A stretch of 64,000 nucleotides of DNA from SAR202 cluster bacterium (GCA_022447925.1 JAKUTS010000009.1:1-64000), one strand, 5' to 3'. Positions 9,196 to 19,049 are shown, counted from the first letter of the stretch. Translations and numbers: made by a program. The notes: a model not told the origin generated them from the letters alone.

Positions 9196-9399
9196 TCAAC
9201 TTAGGTTGTATCGGCGCTTCATTCGGTCGACACGCCCTTCTGTATCAACGATACGTTGCTCACCTGTATAGAAAGGATGACATTTATTGCACAATTCCAC
9301 TTTAAGTTCTGACTTAGTCGAGCCTGTAATAAATACCTCTCCACATGAGCAGACTACCTTGGCCTTGCTGTGATATTCAGGATGTATTCCTTGTTTCAT
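9196..9399 (-). CDS. rpmE: 50S ribosomal protein L31, zinc-binding form
   Basis: L31 (67 aa) sits in the central protuberance of the large subunit and bridges to the small subunit. The zinc-binding set of the C+ form is complete: Cys17, Cys19, Cys37 and Cys40. The HPFYTG and RVDRMKRRY motifs are typical. It lies 60 bp after rpmA and 55 bp before the DUF1385 gene. Confidence 0.97.
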   Translation of the reverse strand: MKQGIHPEYHSKAKVVCSCGEVFITGSTKSELKVELCNKCHPFYTGEQRIVDTEGRVDRMKRRYNLS

Positions 9400-9459
9400 A
9401 ATTAATTAGTCACTTGTACATATATTTCATTGATAAGTTTTATTTTGAATCGTTAAAAC

Positions 9460-9711
9460 TTAGGCGTAGACACTAACCCGTTTTTTATCTTTCGTATCAT
9501 GTTCAAATTTTATACTGCCATCTATTAATGCGTAGAGAGTGTGGTCTCTTCCAATACCAACGTTGTTTCCGGGTCGAATTTTTGTACCACGTTGTCGCAC
9601 AATTATTGAACCAGCGGTAGCAAATTGCTTGTCATACAATTTAATTCCTAGTCTTTTGCCCGCACTATCCCGCCCATTGCGGGTACTACCGGCTCCTTTT
9701 TTATGTGCCAT
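9460..9711 (-). CDS. rpmA: 50S ribosomal protein L27
   Basis: L27 (83 aa) reaches the peptidyl-transferase centre with its N-terminus. The product begins [16 protein letters not shown], the mature-type start without the cleaved leader found in many Firmicutes. The [16 protein letters not shown] core is intact. AGGAG lies nine bases before the ATG. It follows rplU by 38 bp. Confidence 0.97.
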   Translation of the reverse strand: MAHKKGAGSTRNGRDSAGKRLGIKLYDKQFATAGSIIVRQRGTKIRPGNNVGIGRDHTLYALIDGSIKFEHDTKDKKRVSVYA

Positions 9712-9749
9712 AGTGAAGCACTCCTAATTGGTTTATATGTTAAGTTAGA

Positions 9750-10064
9750 TTAAGAAATCTCAGTTATTTTTAAATCGGTGTAAGGTTGACGATGACCGTT
9801 TTTTCTTCTGTACCTAGTCTTAGCTTTATACTTAAAAACAGTTATTTTTTTATCCCTGCCGCTAGAAACTATTGTGGCAGTAACTGAACTCTTGTCGATC
9901 AATGGTTCACCAAACATGGCAACACCATTTACTGACTTCATTAAAACTTCATCTAAAATTATTACGTCACCCGCTTCTCCAGGTAATGTTTCTACTCGGA
10001 TTAAGTCACCAGGGCTTACCCTGTATTGCTTTCCACCTGTTTTTATTATGGCATAGTCGGACAA
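9750..10064 (-). CDS. rplU: 50S ribosomal protein L21
   Basis: L21 (104 aa) binds 23S rRNA during large-subunit assembly. The start YAIIKTGGKQYRV and the C-terminal RRKNGHRQPYTDLKI are diagnostic. Translation appears to begin at a TTG preceded by GGAG. It is the first gene of the rplU-rpmA-rpmE-DUF1385 run, with a promoter candidate about 70 bp upstream. Confidence 0.97.
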   Translation of the reverse strand: MSDYAIIKTGGKQYRVSPGDLIRVETLPGEAGDVIILDEVLMKSVNGVAMFGEPLIDKSSVTATIVSSGRDKKITVFKYKAKTRYRRKNGHRQPYTDLKITEIS

Positions 10065-10136
10065 CGTAATTACTCCAGGAAATGTAAAATTGATTCTTAA
10101 GCTTTAGAGAATTTTATAAAATCTATTCAAACTTTA

Positions 10137-10166
10137 ATTTTAGAATTCCGTAGGGCTCCCGGTCAA
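10137..10166 (-). promoter_or_regulatory. Promoter candidate for rplU operon
   Basis: On the minus strand TTGACC (10166-10161) and TAAAAT (10142-10137) are 18 bases apart, upstream of rplU and downstream of truB. The 169-bp gap otherwise shows no clear intrinsic terminator for the nusA operon. Confidence 0.45.
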
Positions 10167-10233
10167 GCTAAACCAAGTCTAAATCTTAACTAATAGCTAA
10201 ATATGAAATTGTTTGTTCGAGCACATATATAAA

Positions 10234-11166
10234 TTATGTAATATCAAATACTTTCTTAGGAAGCCACTGTTCTAGTAATTGATTGTACTTAATTAGCGCA
10301 ACAAATTTGTTATCCGAATCATATGCTCTCATCAATTCATCATCTATACCTGCGGGAAGCTCAAGGTTGATGGGCAGTGATTGTCCTGTTTTCACCAACT
10401 TTATATCGGTTTCAGTTAGACTCACTTTTTTTAAATGTTGTAATGCCGAGTCTGCTGGGAAAAGGATTTTTTTGTAATTTACTCCACTTAATAGTTCCCT
10501 TGCCTTTTCTAGTGTTACGCAATCGTCTAGAGAAAATGGACCAGTTCTTATTCGCCGTAAATCTTTTAAATGCGCTCCAGCACCTAAAATTTGCCCGATA
10601 TCATGGGCTAAAGATCTCATATAGAATCCCTTGCCACATTTAACAAAAATTTTTGCAAAAGGCTCTTGATATGAATGCAGTTTTATTTCGAAGACCTCAA
10701 CTGGCCTAGGCTCCACGATAACTTCCTCACCTCTTCTCGCCATGTCATACAATCGTTCACCATTTTTTTTGAGAGCACTGTAAATCGGGGGTGTCTGCTG
10801 GACTCGTCCTAGGAACTTATATAAAGCCGACTGGACATCTTCCGAACTAATTGAACTAGTTGGTTTTTGAGATATTGTTTCTCCAAAGTTGTCATAAGTA
10901 TTTGTCTCAGTTCCAAATTCAACTAATCCTTCGTATTCTTTGCTTGAATCTATCAAGAATTCTGTTAATCGAGTTGCTTGGCCAATGCATATAGGTATTA
11001 CTCCAGTAGCAAATGGGTCTAATGTTCCAGTGTGACCAACCTTTTTCTGGCCAATAGCTTTTTTTACTTGACGCACAACTTCCATTGAAGTTATCCCATG
11101 AGGCTTGTCGACAGGCACAATGCCATGTATCGATATTGGATTAAGTTTGTTTTTTTTCGTTATCAT
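10234..11166 (-). CDS. truB: tRNA pseudouridine-55 synthase
   Basis: TruB (310 aa) makes pseudouridine 55 in the T loop of tRNAs. The N-terminal VDKPHGITS, KVGHTGTLDPFATGVIPI (catalytic Asp in TLDP) and KEYEG motifs are present, as is YMRSLAHDIG. The C-terminal extension of about 70 residues is a TruB_C/PUA-like region. The start overlaps the end of rbfA by 26 bp. It is the last gene of the nusA operon. Confidence 0.95.
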   Translation of the reverse strand: MITKKNKLNPISIHGIVPVDKPHGITSMEVVRQVKKAIGQKKVGHTGTLDPFATGVIPICIGQATRLTEFLIDSSKEYEGLVEFGTETNTYDNFGETISQKPTSSISSEDVQSALYKFLGRVQQTPPIYSALKKNGERLYDMARRGEEVIVEPRPVEVFEIKLHSYQEPFAKIFVKCGKGFYMRSLAHDIGQILGAGAHLKDLRRIRTGPFSLDDCVTLEKARELLSGVNYKKILFPADSALQHLKKVSLTETDIKLVKTGQSLPINLELPAGIDDELMRAYDSDNKFVALIKYNQLLEQWLPKKVFDIT

Positions 11167-11509
11167 ATCCAGTCACAATTTGACTGATCTTTTCAGTTAG
11201 CAAAGATCCCTCTGAAAGCGAATTATCGATTCGGAACTTTAATGTGGGCGTGGATTTAATTTTTAATTTATTTGAAATGTTTTTTGATATGAAACCAGAT
11301 GCATTATTTAGTGCTTTGATCGTTGATCTTTTTGTATCGCTATCACCATAAATACTTATATATACTTTTGCAGATCTAAGGTCCCTTGCAGTATCAACGT
11401 CTATTACGCTAACTATTGAGGTTAGCCTGGGATCTTTCAGTACCGTTAAAATTATTGAACTTATTTCTTGACGAAGAGTGGAATTTACTCTGTCGATACG
11501 CCATGTCAT
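11141..11509 (-). CDS. rbfA: 30S ribosome-binding factor A
   Basis: RbfA (122 aa) is a KH-fold factor that helps mature the 16S 5' end and is needed at low temperature. The N-terminal IDRVNSTLRQEISSIILTVLKDPR and the KVYISIYGD strand fit the family. It lies between infB (20 bp gap) and truB (26 bp overlap), the usual order in bacteria. Confidence 0.92.
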   Translation of the reverse strand: MTWRIDRVNSTLRQEISSIILTVLKDPRLTSIVSVIDVDTARDLRSAKVYISIYGDSDTKRSTIKALNNASGFISKNISNKLKIKSTPTLKFRIDNSLSEGSLLTEKISQIVTGYDNEKKQT

Positions 11510-11529
11510 TTTATAGGCCTAACTTGTTA

Positions 11530-13356
11530 TTAGTTTTTGCTAACTTGTTCGGACCGATGTGCTTCTAAAACATCGCCCTCTTCAAATTCATTGAATCCAT
11601 TAACTAGAACTCCGCCCTCATTGCCATTGGATACTTCTTTGACATCGTTTTTAAAATGTTTCAAGCTGATTATAGATCCTTCATGTATATGCTCGCCGTT
11701 ACGTATAATATGAATTGTAGATTCGCGAGTAATTTTCCCTTTGTTGACATAAAAGCCTGCGATAGTGCCTTTACGCCCAATCTCAAAAGTTTCCCTAACT
11801 GCTGCTTCGCCTTCAATTACATCTTTGAAAACAGGCTCGAGTAATCCATGCAGCGCTTTAGCAATATCATCGGTTAAATCGTAGATCACTTTGTATGTTC
11901 TTATATCTATGCCTTCTTGGGCAGCAAGAGCTGATGCTCCAGGCTGTAATTCAGAATTGAAACCAATTATTATTGCGTCTGATGCGGAAGCCAACATAAC
12001 GTCGTTTTCAGTAATACCACCAGCTGATGCTCGTATAATTTTTATTTTCGATTGTTCGTCACTTAAGCTGTTAAGCATATTTAAAACCGCGTCGACGCTA
12101 CCTTGTACATCTGTTTTGATTATCAGGTTCATATATTTGGTCATACCTGATTCAATACGGGTATAAGCATCTTCAAGAGTAGTGGTTTGATGTGAAGCCT
12201 GTTGCTCGTGCTCTATTACCATTTGTTTTGCAGTTTTTTCATCCGGAGCAACATTAAATATGTCTCCTGCTTCGGGCAAACCTGAAATACCAAGTATCTC
12301 AACAGGTGTTGAAGGTCCTGCATGATCCACTTTATATCCTTGATCATTTAGCATCGCTTTAACTCTGCCTCTCAAATTACGGATTGTAATATGGTCACCG
12401 ACGTTTAGTGTGCCCGTTTGTATGAGCGCGGTAGCAACTGGGCCACGTCTTTTATCAAGGCGGGCTTCTACCACCACACCTGATGCCAATTTTTGAGGAT
12501 TACCTTTCAATTCTGCCATTTCTGCCAAAAGTTGAAGGTTTTCAAGCAAATCTGGTATTCCATCCTTTTTGGTTGCTGAGACGGGGACGCTGATAATATC
12601 TCCTCCCCAATCTTCTACAAGTAGATCTCTTTCAGAAAGTTGCCGTTTTATTTTTTCGGGATCCGCTTCCGGTTTGTCCATCTTGTTTATACATACCAAC
12701 ATGGGTACACCCGCTGCGATTATATGGTCAATTGCCTCCTGCGTTTGAGGCATAAGCCCATCGTCAGCTGCTACGACTAGAACCGCTATATCCGTTACTT
12801 GGGCTCCACGTACTCTCATGGCTGTAAAAGCTTCATGACCGGGTGTGTCTAGAAATGTAATTAATTTTTCATTGTGTTTAACCTGATAGGCTCCAATATG
12901 TTGCGTAATTCCACCTGCTTCAGCATCCACAACTTTTGTCTTTCTAATTGCATCGAGTATTGTGGTTTTACCATGATCAACGTGACCTAAGATGGTTATA
13001 ACTGGAGGCCTGTCTACTAAGTCCTTCAAATCATCGACATCGTTTGATGGAACGATTGATGTGGCATCATGAGTTTCTTCTTCAGGTTCATATACGTCAA
13101 ATCCGAAAGATTCTGCGACATCAGCAGCAAGCTCATATTCTAATACATCATTGATGGTATACATGTGACCTAAACGCATCAGTTGTTTAATTAGGTCTAT
13201 AGAACCTATTTGCATCATTTCTGCAAGGCTTGCCACTGTAATCGCGTTGGGGATTTCCAATGCAGGTGGTTCTGCTTCAGATACCGGTGGATCAACTGAA
13301 ACATTTTGAGTAGATTTTGTGCTGTCAGTAGTTTCTTTAACTATTTTTTTTGCCAT
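11530..13356 (-). CDS. infB: Translation initiation factor IF-2 (short form)
   Basis: IF-2 (608 aa) places initiator tRNA on the 30S subunit. The short N-terminal part has one IF2_N domain ([22 protein letters not shown], about residues 38-60). The GTPase domain begins at [17 protein letters not shown] (about 117), with DTPGHEAF as G3 and NKMD as G4. Domains II, III and IV follow. At 608 residues it lacks the long N-terminal extension of proteobacterial IF-2. It is co-transcribed with nusA, rnpM, rbfA and truB. Confidence 0.96.
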   Translation of the reverse strand: MAKKIVKETTDSTKSTQNVSVDPPVSEAEPPALEIPNAITVASLAEMMQIGSIDLIKQLMRLGHMYTINDVLEYELAADVAESFGFDVYEPEEETHDATSIVPSNDVDDLKDLVDRPPVITILGHVDHGKTTILDAIRKTKVVDAEAGGITQHIGAYQVKHNEKLITFLDTPGHEAFTAMRVRGAQVTDIAVLVVAADDGLMPQTQEAIDHIIAAGVPMLVCINKMDKPEADPEKIKRQLSERDLLVEDWGGDIISVPVSATKKDGIPDLLENLQLLAEMAELKGNPQKLASGVVVEARLDKRRGPVATALIQTGTLNVGDHITIRNLRGRVKAMLNDQGYKVDHAGPSTPVEILGISGLPEAGDIFNVAPDEKTAKQMVIEHEQQASHQTTTLEDAYTRIESGMTKYMNLIIKTDVQGSVDAVLNMLNSLSDEQSKIKIIRASAGGITENDVMLASASDAIIIGFNSELQPGASALAAQEGIDIRTYKVIYDLTDDIAKALHGLLEPVFKDVIEGEAAVRETFEIGRKGTIAGFYVNKGKITRESTIHIIRNGEHIHEGSIISLKHFKNDVKEVSNGNEGGVLVNGFNEFEEGDVLEAHRSEQVSKN

Positions 13357-13367
13357 TTTTTTGAGAT

Positions 13368-13652
13368 TTATTCTTTAAAAGACGTTCTTAATTGTTCTGT
13401 TATCGAAGCTGTATTATCTTTTGTCACTGTTGTTTTTAGACTGTAGGATAACTTACCAGCATCAAGTTCTGTCAGTCTACAACCTTTTGATGAGCAGATA
13501 TATATTCCCCTTCCATCAAGACGGGCTTCTAAATCTAACTTAACTTCGCCTTCTACAGACGCTAACCTAATCATAGTTTCCTTAGGGTTTTTCCCTCTGC
13601 AAACTATGCAAGTTCTCTGTGGAAGCTTTTTGACGCTAGTCAGGATAGCCAC
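13368..13652 (-). CDS. rnpM: RnpM/YlxR RNA-binding protein
   Basis: The 94-residue protein has the YlxR signature RTCIVCRGKNPKETMIRL and the GRGIYIC strand. YlxR, recently renamed RnpM, binds RNA and in Bacillus modulates RNase P. It starts at a GTG and lies 34 bp after nusA and 11 bp before infB, the standard position. The C-terminal helix SYSLKTTVTKDN is family-typical. Confidence 0.93.
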   Translation of the reverse strand: MAILTSVKKLPQRTCIVCRGKNPKETMIRLASVEGEVKLDLEARLDGRGIYICSSKGCRLTELDAGKLSYSLKTTVTKDNTASITEQLRTSFKE

Positions 13653-13686
13653 CTCGTTTCATGCCCCCTGATTAAATATATATTAA

Positions 13687-15222
13687 TCAGCGAGCAGTTC
13701 TTGGCCGACGCTTTCTTGTTCCTCTCCGCTTTGCAGGACCATTTTTATATAGTTCTTCAATATCTTCGGCGAATCTAATTTGGCCAGGATCCACAGGTAC
13801 CGCAGGTTTACGAATATTCCATACTTCCTCTGATAACTCAGCTGCTGATTTCGCTGGTTCGATTGGTTCATCAGATGTATCTGAATCTTCTTTGTCGTCA
13901 GACGATAAATCCACCTCAGCTACAGCTGCAATAAGTTCTTTCTCTACTTTAGATTCTTCGGCAACTGTTTCGGTGTCCTCAGTCTCTTTATCCTCCGATT
14001 CTGTTTCCTCACTCTGGGCTGCTTCATCTGATTCAATAGCATCGCCAGCTTTATCCTCTGCCTTAACTTCTTGTTCAGTTACTTCGGGTTCGACAGCTGT
14101 TGTTTCTTCTGCAGGTTCAGGCGCTTCAGAAGTGACCTTTTCTGGTTTTGCATTTTCAATTACAACAGGCTCTATAGGTTCTTGTCCTGCAACTTCAACA
14201 TCACTTTTAATATCAACTTTCCAGCCAGTGAGTTTCGCTGCTAATCTCGCATTTTGCCCCTCTTTTCCTATTGCTAAAGAAAGAGTGTTTTCTGGTACTA
14301 CGGCAGTCGCTGATAGATCATCTTGAACAAGATCAACTCTTAATACTTGTGAAGGACTAAGAGCATGAGAAATAAATACTATTGGATTTTCGTCCCATTG
14401 AACGACATCAATTTTTTCTCCATGTAATTCATTCACAATATTTTGTATTCGTATGCCTCGGAGGCCTACACACGAACCTACTGGGTCTACGCCTTCTTGG
14501 CTTGCGTGTACAGCAACCTTACTTCGAGCACCTGGTTCACGAGCGATAGCTTTTATTTCAACAGATCCGTTGTATATTTCTGGAACTTCCATTTCGAACA
14601 AGCGTCTAAGAAGATCGTCATCTGCTCTAGAAATTATTAACTCAGGACCTTTAATAGACCTCTCTAAAGACTTTAGAAGTACCTTAATTTTTTGGCCAAC
14701 ACGATAACGTTCACTTTGTATTTGCTCAGACAGAGGTAAGATGGCTTCAGCCCTGCCCATTTCACAAACTACTTGTTTGGAATCAATCCGCTGTACATTA
14801 ACCGTGTATACATCACCCTCTTTATCGGCATATTCTTCATAGACTAATTCTCTTTCAGCTTCTCTCAGCCGCTGGAGTACTACCTGTTTAGCAGTTTGGG
14901 CTGCTATTCTGCCCGCACTGGCTGGCAATTTTTCGTAGGCAACATTCTCACCCACTGTAATGTCAGCTTGATATTTCTTCGCATCTTTTAATGTGATTTC
15001 GAGTAGGTCATTTTCTACTTCATCGACTACTTTTTTTAGCAGATATACACTGACATCCCCAGTACCAGGATCTAGTTTCACAGATATCTCTTGTCCTGTT
15101 GCTATACTGTCTTTCCGGAATGCAGAAACTAATGCTGCTTCTATTGCCGACAATACAATGTCTCTAGGCAAGTTTCTTTCAGCTGCAAGCTGAGTTAATG
15201 CGATTAAGAAATCACTTTTCAT
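13687..15222 (-). CDS. nusA: Transcription termination/antitermination factor NusA with acidic tail
   Basis: NusA (511 aa) binds RNA polymerase and RNA and affects pausing, termination and antitermination. The N-terminal polymerase-binding domain (about 1-130), S1 domain ([10 protein letters not shown]) and two KH domains ([14 protein letters not shown] and [19 protein letters not shown]) are visible. From about residue 350 the protein is a low-complexity acidic segment rich in Glu, Thr, Ala and Val, ending in a basic tail ([10 protein letters not shown]). The acidic repeats of the proteobacterial AR type are not evident. No rimP gene precedes it: modA starts upstream on the other strand. Confidence 0.95.
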   Translation of the reverse strand: MKSDFLIALTQLAAERNLPRDIVLSAIEAALVSAFRKDSIATGQEISVKLDPGTGDVSVYLLKKVVDEVENDLLEITLKDAKKYQADITVGENVAYEKLPASAGRIAAQTAKQVVLQRLREAERELVYEEYADKEGDVYTVNVQRIDSKQVVCEMGRAEAILPLSEQIQSERYRVGQKIKVLLKSLERSIKGPELIISRADDDLLRRLFEMEVPEIYNGSVEIKAIAREPGARSKVAVHASQEGVDPVGSCVGLRGIRIQNIVNELHGEKIDVVQWDENPIVFISHALSPSQVLRVDLVQDDLSATAVVPENTLSLAIGKEGQNARLAAKLTGWKVDIKSDVEVAGQEPIEPVVIENAKPEKVTSEAPEPAEETTAVEPEVTEQEVKAEDKAGDAIESDEAAQSEETESEDKETEDTETVAEESKVEKELIAAVAEVDLSSDDKEDSDTSDEPIEPAKSAAELSEEVWNIRKPAVPVDPGQIRFAEDIEELYKNGPAKRRGTRKRRPRTAR

Positions 15223-15249
15223 TTTTTATAATTGCCCCATTAATTAACA

Positions 15250-15272
15250 AAAGTGGGGTTTGGCCCCACTTT
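15250..15272 (-). promoter_or_regulatory. Hairpin in nusA leader
   Basis: AAAGTGGGG and CCCCACTTT form a perfect 9-bp stem with a 5-base loop. On the minus strand it lies between the nusA promoter candidate and the ATG and is followed by TGTT. A second GGGG (15238-15235), 12 bases before the ATG, could pair with the same CCCCA, giving an alternative structure. It could be an attenuator or leader switch for NusA autoregulation; this is inference. Confidence 0.55.
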
Positions 15273-15303
15273 GTTTTCCATCGTCATAAAAGTTGTGCTT
15301 AAA

Positions 15304-15332
15304 AGTATATCAAGAAGCACTATTACTAACAA
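15304..15332 (-). promoter_or_regulatory. Promoter candidate for the nusA operon
   Basis: On the minus strand TTGTTA (15332-15327) and TATACT (15309-15304) are separated by exactly 17 bases. The predicted start, near 15297, leaves a leader of about 75 bases that contains the GC-rich hairpin at 15250-15272. Confidence 0.55.
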
Positions 15333-15391
15333 TATATCCAATCAACAAAAATAGGGTAATAATTGAAATAAACAAGTAGTATTTATAACTA

Positions 15392-16156
15392 ATGAAATTT
15401 TCTCTAAAAATATCAACTATTGTTCTTTTAGTAACAATTCTGTTTGCATTGAGTTGTAGCAGTCGTGATTCTGAATCGATTTTGGTTTTTGCAGCTGCTA
15501 GCCTTGACGATGCACTTAAAACGATAAAAGTATCATATGAATCGGAGAATGGGACCAGAATAACATTTAGTTTTGGTGGGTCTCAAAAACTTGCTAGACA
15601 AATATCTCTGGGAGCTAAACCAGACGTAATATTGTCCGCGGGGGTTGCTCCAATTAATTTCCTCGATGATCGCAATTTACTTAATGATCGGCAATATAAT
15701 GTTTTAACCAATGACCTCGTTCTAGTTGCCCGTCCTGATATCGGGAGTCGAATACAAAATTTAAAAGATTTGGAGTCTAGTGTAATCTCAAAAATCGCAG
15801 TGGCTGATCCAGATACTGCGCCCGCCGGGGTGTATGCTGTACAGGCGCTTAATAATGCGAATCTAAGCCCAAATTTATCGTCGAAGATAGTTACGGGCGA
15901 AAATGTCAGGATAGCACTAACATATGTTGAACGCGGGAATGCAGATGTAGGAATCGTCTACCGGACTGACGCTAAACTTGCGGAGGACCTGTCTATCTTA
16001 GATATAATCCCCTTAGAGGCCTATGATCAAGTTTTATATGTTGCTGCTACAACCAAGGCAGCCAGGAATATTGGAGAAGCTATGAACTTTTGTGAATTCT
16101 TGCTAGGGGAAGAGGCTCGTGCAATTTTTACGGATCACGGATTTTCGTTTCCGTAA
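15392..16156 (+). CDS. modA: Molybdate ABC transporter, substrate-binding lipoprotein
   Basis: ModA (254 aa) captures molybdate (or tungstate) outside the membrane. A lipoprotein signal ends at Cys22 (FALSCSS). The mature part is a type II binding protein with SILVFAAASLDDAL, the FSFGGSQKLARQI loop and DVILSAG, the residues that normally line the oxyanion pocket. It is the first gene of modABC, 38 bp before modB, and diverges from nusA. No ModE-type operator or molybdenum-cofactor riboswitch was seen. Confidence 0.93.
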   Translation: MKFSLKISTIVLLVTILFALSCSSRDSESILVFAAASLDDALKTIKVSYESENGTRITFSFGGSQKLARQISLGAKPDVILSAGVAPINFLDDRNLLNDRQYNVLTNDLVLVARPDIGSRIQNLKDLESSVISKIAVADPDTAPAGVYAVQALNNANLSPNLSSKIVTGENVRIALTYVERGNADVGIVYRTDAKLAEDLSILDIIPLEAYDQVLYVAATTKAARNIGEAMNFCEFLLGEEARAIFTDHGFSFP

Positions 16157-16194
16157 TATGCTATTGCCATTAGACTGAGTGATATTGAACCGAT

Positions 16195-16869
16195 ATGTAT
16201 TTAGAAATTATATTACTTTCATTTCAGGTTTCTATAATCGCAACACTGATGAATATTGTTCCGGCTGTCGGGGTGGGATGGTTCTTAGTTAAACGGAACA
16301 CGCCCATTAATTTTCTAATCGACTTAATCGTTTCATTACCTTTGGCGTTGCCACCAGTGATTATAGGGTTTTTCCTCCTCACTAGTTTGAGTAATTCCAG
16401 CCCTTTAGGTGAATTAAGTCAAATTATATTTGGCAAAGATATTGTTTTTACTTGGTTTGCAGCTGCTATTGCAGCAGCAGTTGTATCTTTTCCGCTTATG
16501 GTTAGATCAATTATGGTAGGCATAGCTGACGTGGATGATCGTCTTGAACAAAGCGGAAGGATATTGGGTGCGGGCGCTTGGAGGGTGTTTTTTACGATAA
16601 CAGTTCCCTTGGCTTATAAGGGTATTCTTGCAGGGCTACTCATCGGATTTGTGAGAGCTTTTAGTGAATTTGGTGCGACTATCGTTGTCGCTGGTTCGAT
16701 ATCAGGTTCAACTGAAACTTTACCAGTAGCAATCTATGGCCGGATACTCACCGGTAAAGATGGCGAGGTTTTCGAATTGATTGGTATAAGTATTTTGTTC
16801 GCCGTCGTTACGTTGTTAATCCATAATTGGTTGATGAATAAATACAGTTATTCAGGGGGCGGTAAATAA
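16195..16869 (+). CDS. modB: Molybdate ABC transporter permease
   Basis: ModB (224 aa) is the membrane subunit of the molybdate importer, with about five to six transmembrane helices. The EAA loop that contacts ModC reads RILGAGAWRVFFTITVPLA (about residues 121-139). The C-terminal FSEFGATIVVAGSISGSTETLP is a family hallmark. Its TAA stop overlaps the ATG of modC by one base. Confidence 0.94.
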   Translation: MYLEIILLSFQVSIIATLMNIVPAVGVGWFLVKRNTPINFLIDLIVSLPLALPPVIIGFFLLTSLSNSSPLGELSQIIFGKDIVFTWFAAAIAAAVVSFPLMVRSIMVGIADVDDRLEQSGRILGAGAWRVFFTITVPLAYKGILAGLLIGFVRAFSEFGATIVVAGSISGSTETLPVAIYGRILTGKDGEVFELIGISILFAVVTLLIHNWLMNKYSYSGGGK

Positions 16870-17975
16870 TGATGGCTGAAGAATCACAGGCTCATGTAAT
16901 AGGAGCCTTTGATATAAAGAAGAAATACATGAGCTTTAACTTGGCCATTAAAGCAGACTTGAAACCAGGTATAACTGCTGTATTCGGCAATTCAGGGAGC
17001 GGTAAAACAACTTTATTAAACTGTTTATCCGGTCTGATCAAGCCTGATGAAGGATATGTGCGATTAGATGGTCAAGAGTTGTTTGATTCTGATTTAAAAA
17101 TTAACGTTAAACCTGAAAAAAGAAGAATTGGATATGTATTGCAAGATTCACTGATTTTCCCTCACATTTCGGTTTTAGATAACATAAATTATGGGTATAA
17201 GCTTGTCCCGCAGCGCGAGAGAAAAATCGAACCTTATGACTTGATCAATATTATGGGACTATCAGATGTTTTAGACCGACATCCCACGGAACTTTCTGGT
17301 GGTGAAGCTCGGCGAGTGGCTGTAGCAAGAGCTTTGGCAATTTCTCCAAAAGTATTAATGTTAGATGAACCAATGCAAGGCTTGGATTTTGGTGTGAGAG
17401 GTTCGATAATCCGTTATCTAAATCGAATCGAAAACGAATTAAATATACATATGATATTAGTTTCTCATTCGATTTCAGAGGTTTTGTCGCTTGCTCGGAA
17501 TGTTATTTTGCTCGATAAAGGAACAAAGGTTTTACAAGGCCCTGTGAACGAATTGTTGTCTAGTAAGATATTGACTAATGTAATTGACATGTCAGAGTTA
17601 GAGAATGTTTTTGAAGCAACTGTTAAAGATAGTGGTCAAGATTCAGGAATAGGAATAATTATCGCAGATTCTTTGGTGCTGGAAGTTCCTGCGTTTAAAG
17701 CTAAAAGAGGGGCAAAGGCTACGGCATCTATCAGAGCAAATGACATAATTGTCTCGAAACAACCGCCACAAGGTTTGAGCGCGCGAAATGTAAAAACAGG
17801 TGTTGTAACAGAAATTGTCGGTTCAACTAAAGGGACCGTAATCCACGTTGACATAGGCATAATTTTGTTAGTAGAGATCACTGGTAGGTCTTTGGTGGAG
17901 TTAGATCTGCAAGTAGGTTCGGAGGTTCATTTGATAATCAAAGCCAATTCAATAGTTGTTGCTGAAATCAACTAA
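16869..17975 (+). CDS. modC: Molybdate ABC transporter ATPase with TOBE domain
   Basis: ModC (368 aa) powers molybdate import. Walker A is GNSGSGKT (about 40-48), the signature is LSGGEARRVAVARAL and Walker B is VLMLDEPMQGLD; the switch histidine is in LVSHS. A C-terminal TOBE/MOP-like domain (about 295-366) may bind molybdate and regulate transport. Two ATGs are possible (16869 and 16872); the first overlaps the modB stop. Confidence 0.94.
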   Translation: MMAEESQAHVIGAFDIKKKYMSFNLAIKADLKPGITAVFGNSGSGKTTLLNCLSGLIKPDEGYVRLDGQELFDSDLKINVKPEKRRIGYVLQDSLIFPHISVLDNINYGYKLVPQRERKIEPYDLINIMGLSDVLDRHPTELSGGEARRVAVARALAISPKVLMLDEPMQGLDFGVRGSIIRYLNRIENELNIHMILVSHSISEVLSLARNVILLDKGTKVLQGPVNELLSSKILTNVIDMSELENVFEATVKDSGQDSGIGIIIADSLVLEVPAFKAKRGAKATASIRANDIIVSKQPPQGLSARNVKTGVVTEIVGSTKGTVIHVDIGIILLVEITGRSLVELDLQVGSEVHLIIKANSIVVAEIN

Positions 17976-18053
17976 TTCAAAGTTAAAAAATTAATCTACT
18001 CAACGATGATAAGTTAAAGTGTTGTAAGGTATTAATTAGAAAACAATTTATTT

Positions 18054-18905
18054 TTGGTTGATGATTTGCATAAATATTTAGCTAGATTGGATTTATCTAT
18101 GAGAGAGACGCGCAGTTTGATCTGTGTGGGATTAGACCCTGTCATCTCAAAAATGCCAATCACGGACATCACAAAATTTAATTGCGAAATTATTAATTCC
18201 ACTGCCGAACATGTCTGTGCATACAAACCAAACCTTGCATTTTATGAATCGATGGGGATTGAAGGTATGCAACATCTTGAGGCCACAGTCAAGCACATAC
18301 GTACTCATGCTCCTCATGCAATCATAATCGGTGACGGCAAGAGAGGAGATATACCGAGTACCAGCGAAGCATATGCTCATGCAATGTTTAATCAGTGGGG
18401 TTTTGATGCAACAACTGTCAACGCGTATGGAGGCCTTGAATCTCTACAACCATTTTTAGAATATGGAGATAAATGCGTTTATATATGGTGTAGGTCATCT
18501 AATCCTGGCGCTTTGGAATTCCAAGATTTAACTATTCAACACGGCAATAATAAATCTATTAAGTTGTTTGAACGGATTGCTTTAAGCGCTAGTAAAACTA
18601 AGGCTAAAGCGGTAATTGGCATAGTCGCAGGAGCATCTTACCCTCATGAACTTCATGATTTAAGAAGTCAGGCGCCAGATATGCAAATTTTATCTCCGGG
18701 TATAGGTGCACAAGGCGGTGATTTAAAAGCTGTAATTCAAAATGGGGTAGATAAGGCAGGAAGGGGCTTGATGATTAATGCTTCGAGGTCAATACTTTAC
18801 TCCACACAATCCTCTGCTAAGTATGGCAATGCAGCGAATTTAGCCGTTAAAACTCTAAAGGATGACATAAATAAATTTCTCTGTGAAAATGGATTTGATT
18901 GGTAG
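18054..18905 (+). CDS. pyrF: Orotidine 5'-phosphate decarboxylase, type 2
   Basis: The 283-residue enzyme converts OMP to UMP, the last step of pyrimidine synthesis. The catalytic D-x-K-x-x-D motif is complete (Asp94, Lys96, Asp99 in GDGKRGDI), the N-terminal ICVGLDP loop is present and the C-terminal phosphate loop reads LMINASRSILY. This layout, with YKPNLAFYE, is the PyrF type 2 form. The TTG start at 18054 is uncertain; an ATG at 18099 would remove 15 residues but still precede the first strand. It stands 78 bp after modC. Confidence 0.94.
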   Translation: MVDDLHKYLARLDLSMRETRSLICVGLDPVISKMPITDITKFNCEIINSTAEHVCAYKPNLAFYESMGIEGMQHLEATVKHIRTHAPHAIIIGDGKRGDIPSTSEAYAHAMFNQWGFDATTVNAYGGLESLQPFLEYGDKCVYIWCRSSNPGALEFQDLTIQHGNNKSIKLFERIALSASKTKAKAVIGIVAGASYPHELHDLRSQAPDMQILSPGIGAQGGDLKAVIQNGVDKAGRGLMINASRSILYSTQSSAKYGNAANLAVKTLKDDINKFLCENGFDW

Positions 18906-18939
18906 GTTTTCTAGTACCGCTTAATAAAAACAGTTTTCG

Positions 18940-18969
18940 TTGACACTGTGGAAAAGTCAACTTTAGAAT
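18940..18969 (+). promoter_or_regulatory. Promoter candidate with inverted repeat, upstream of BFN gene and ATP synthase operon
   Basis: TTGACA (18940-18945) and TAGAAT (18964-18969) are 18 bases apart. GTTGAC (18939-18944) and GTCAAC (18956-18961) form an inverted repeat across the -35 and spacer and could be an operator. The next gene starts 80 bp downstream with an AGAAGGAG ribosome-binding site. Confidence 0.55.
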
Positions 18970-19049
18970 TGTAAACAAATAGATCAGTAAATTGTTATCG
19001 AAATACTTTGATCATTTGTAATCGTATTTGATAGAAGGAGAACACTTTT

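Noticed and set aside
13892-14326. Plus-strand ORF opposite the nusA tail
   Set aside because: It is the reverse complement of the Glu-rich low-complexity tail and reads as Ser-rich nonsense, without a start signal.
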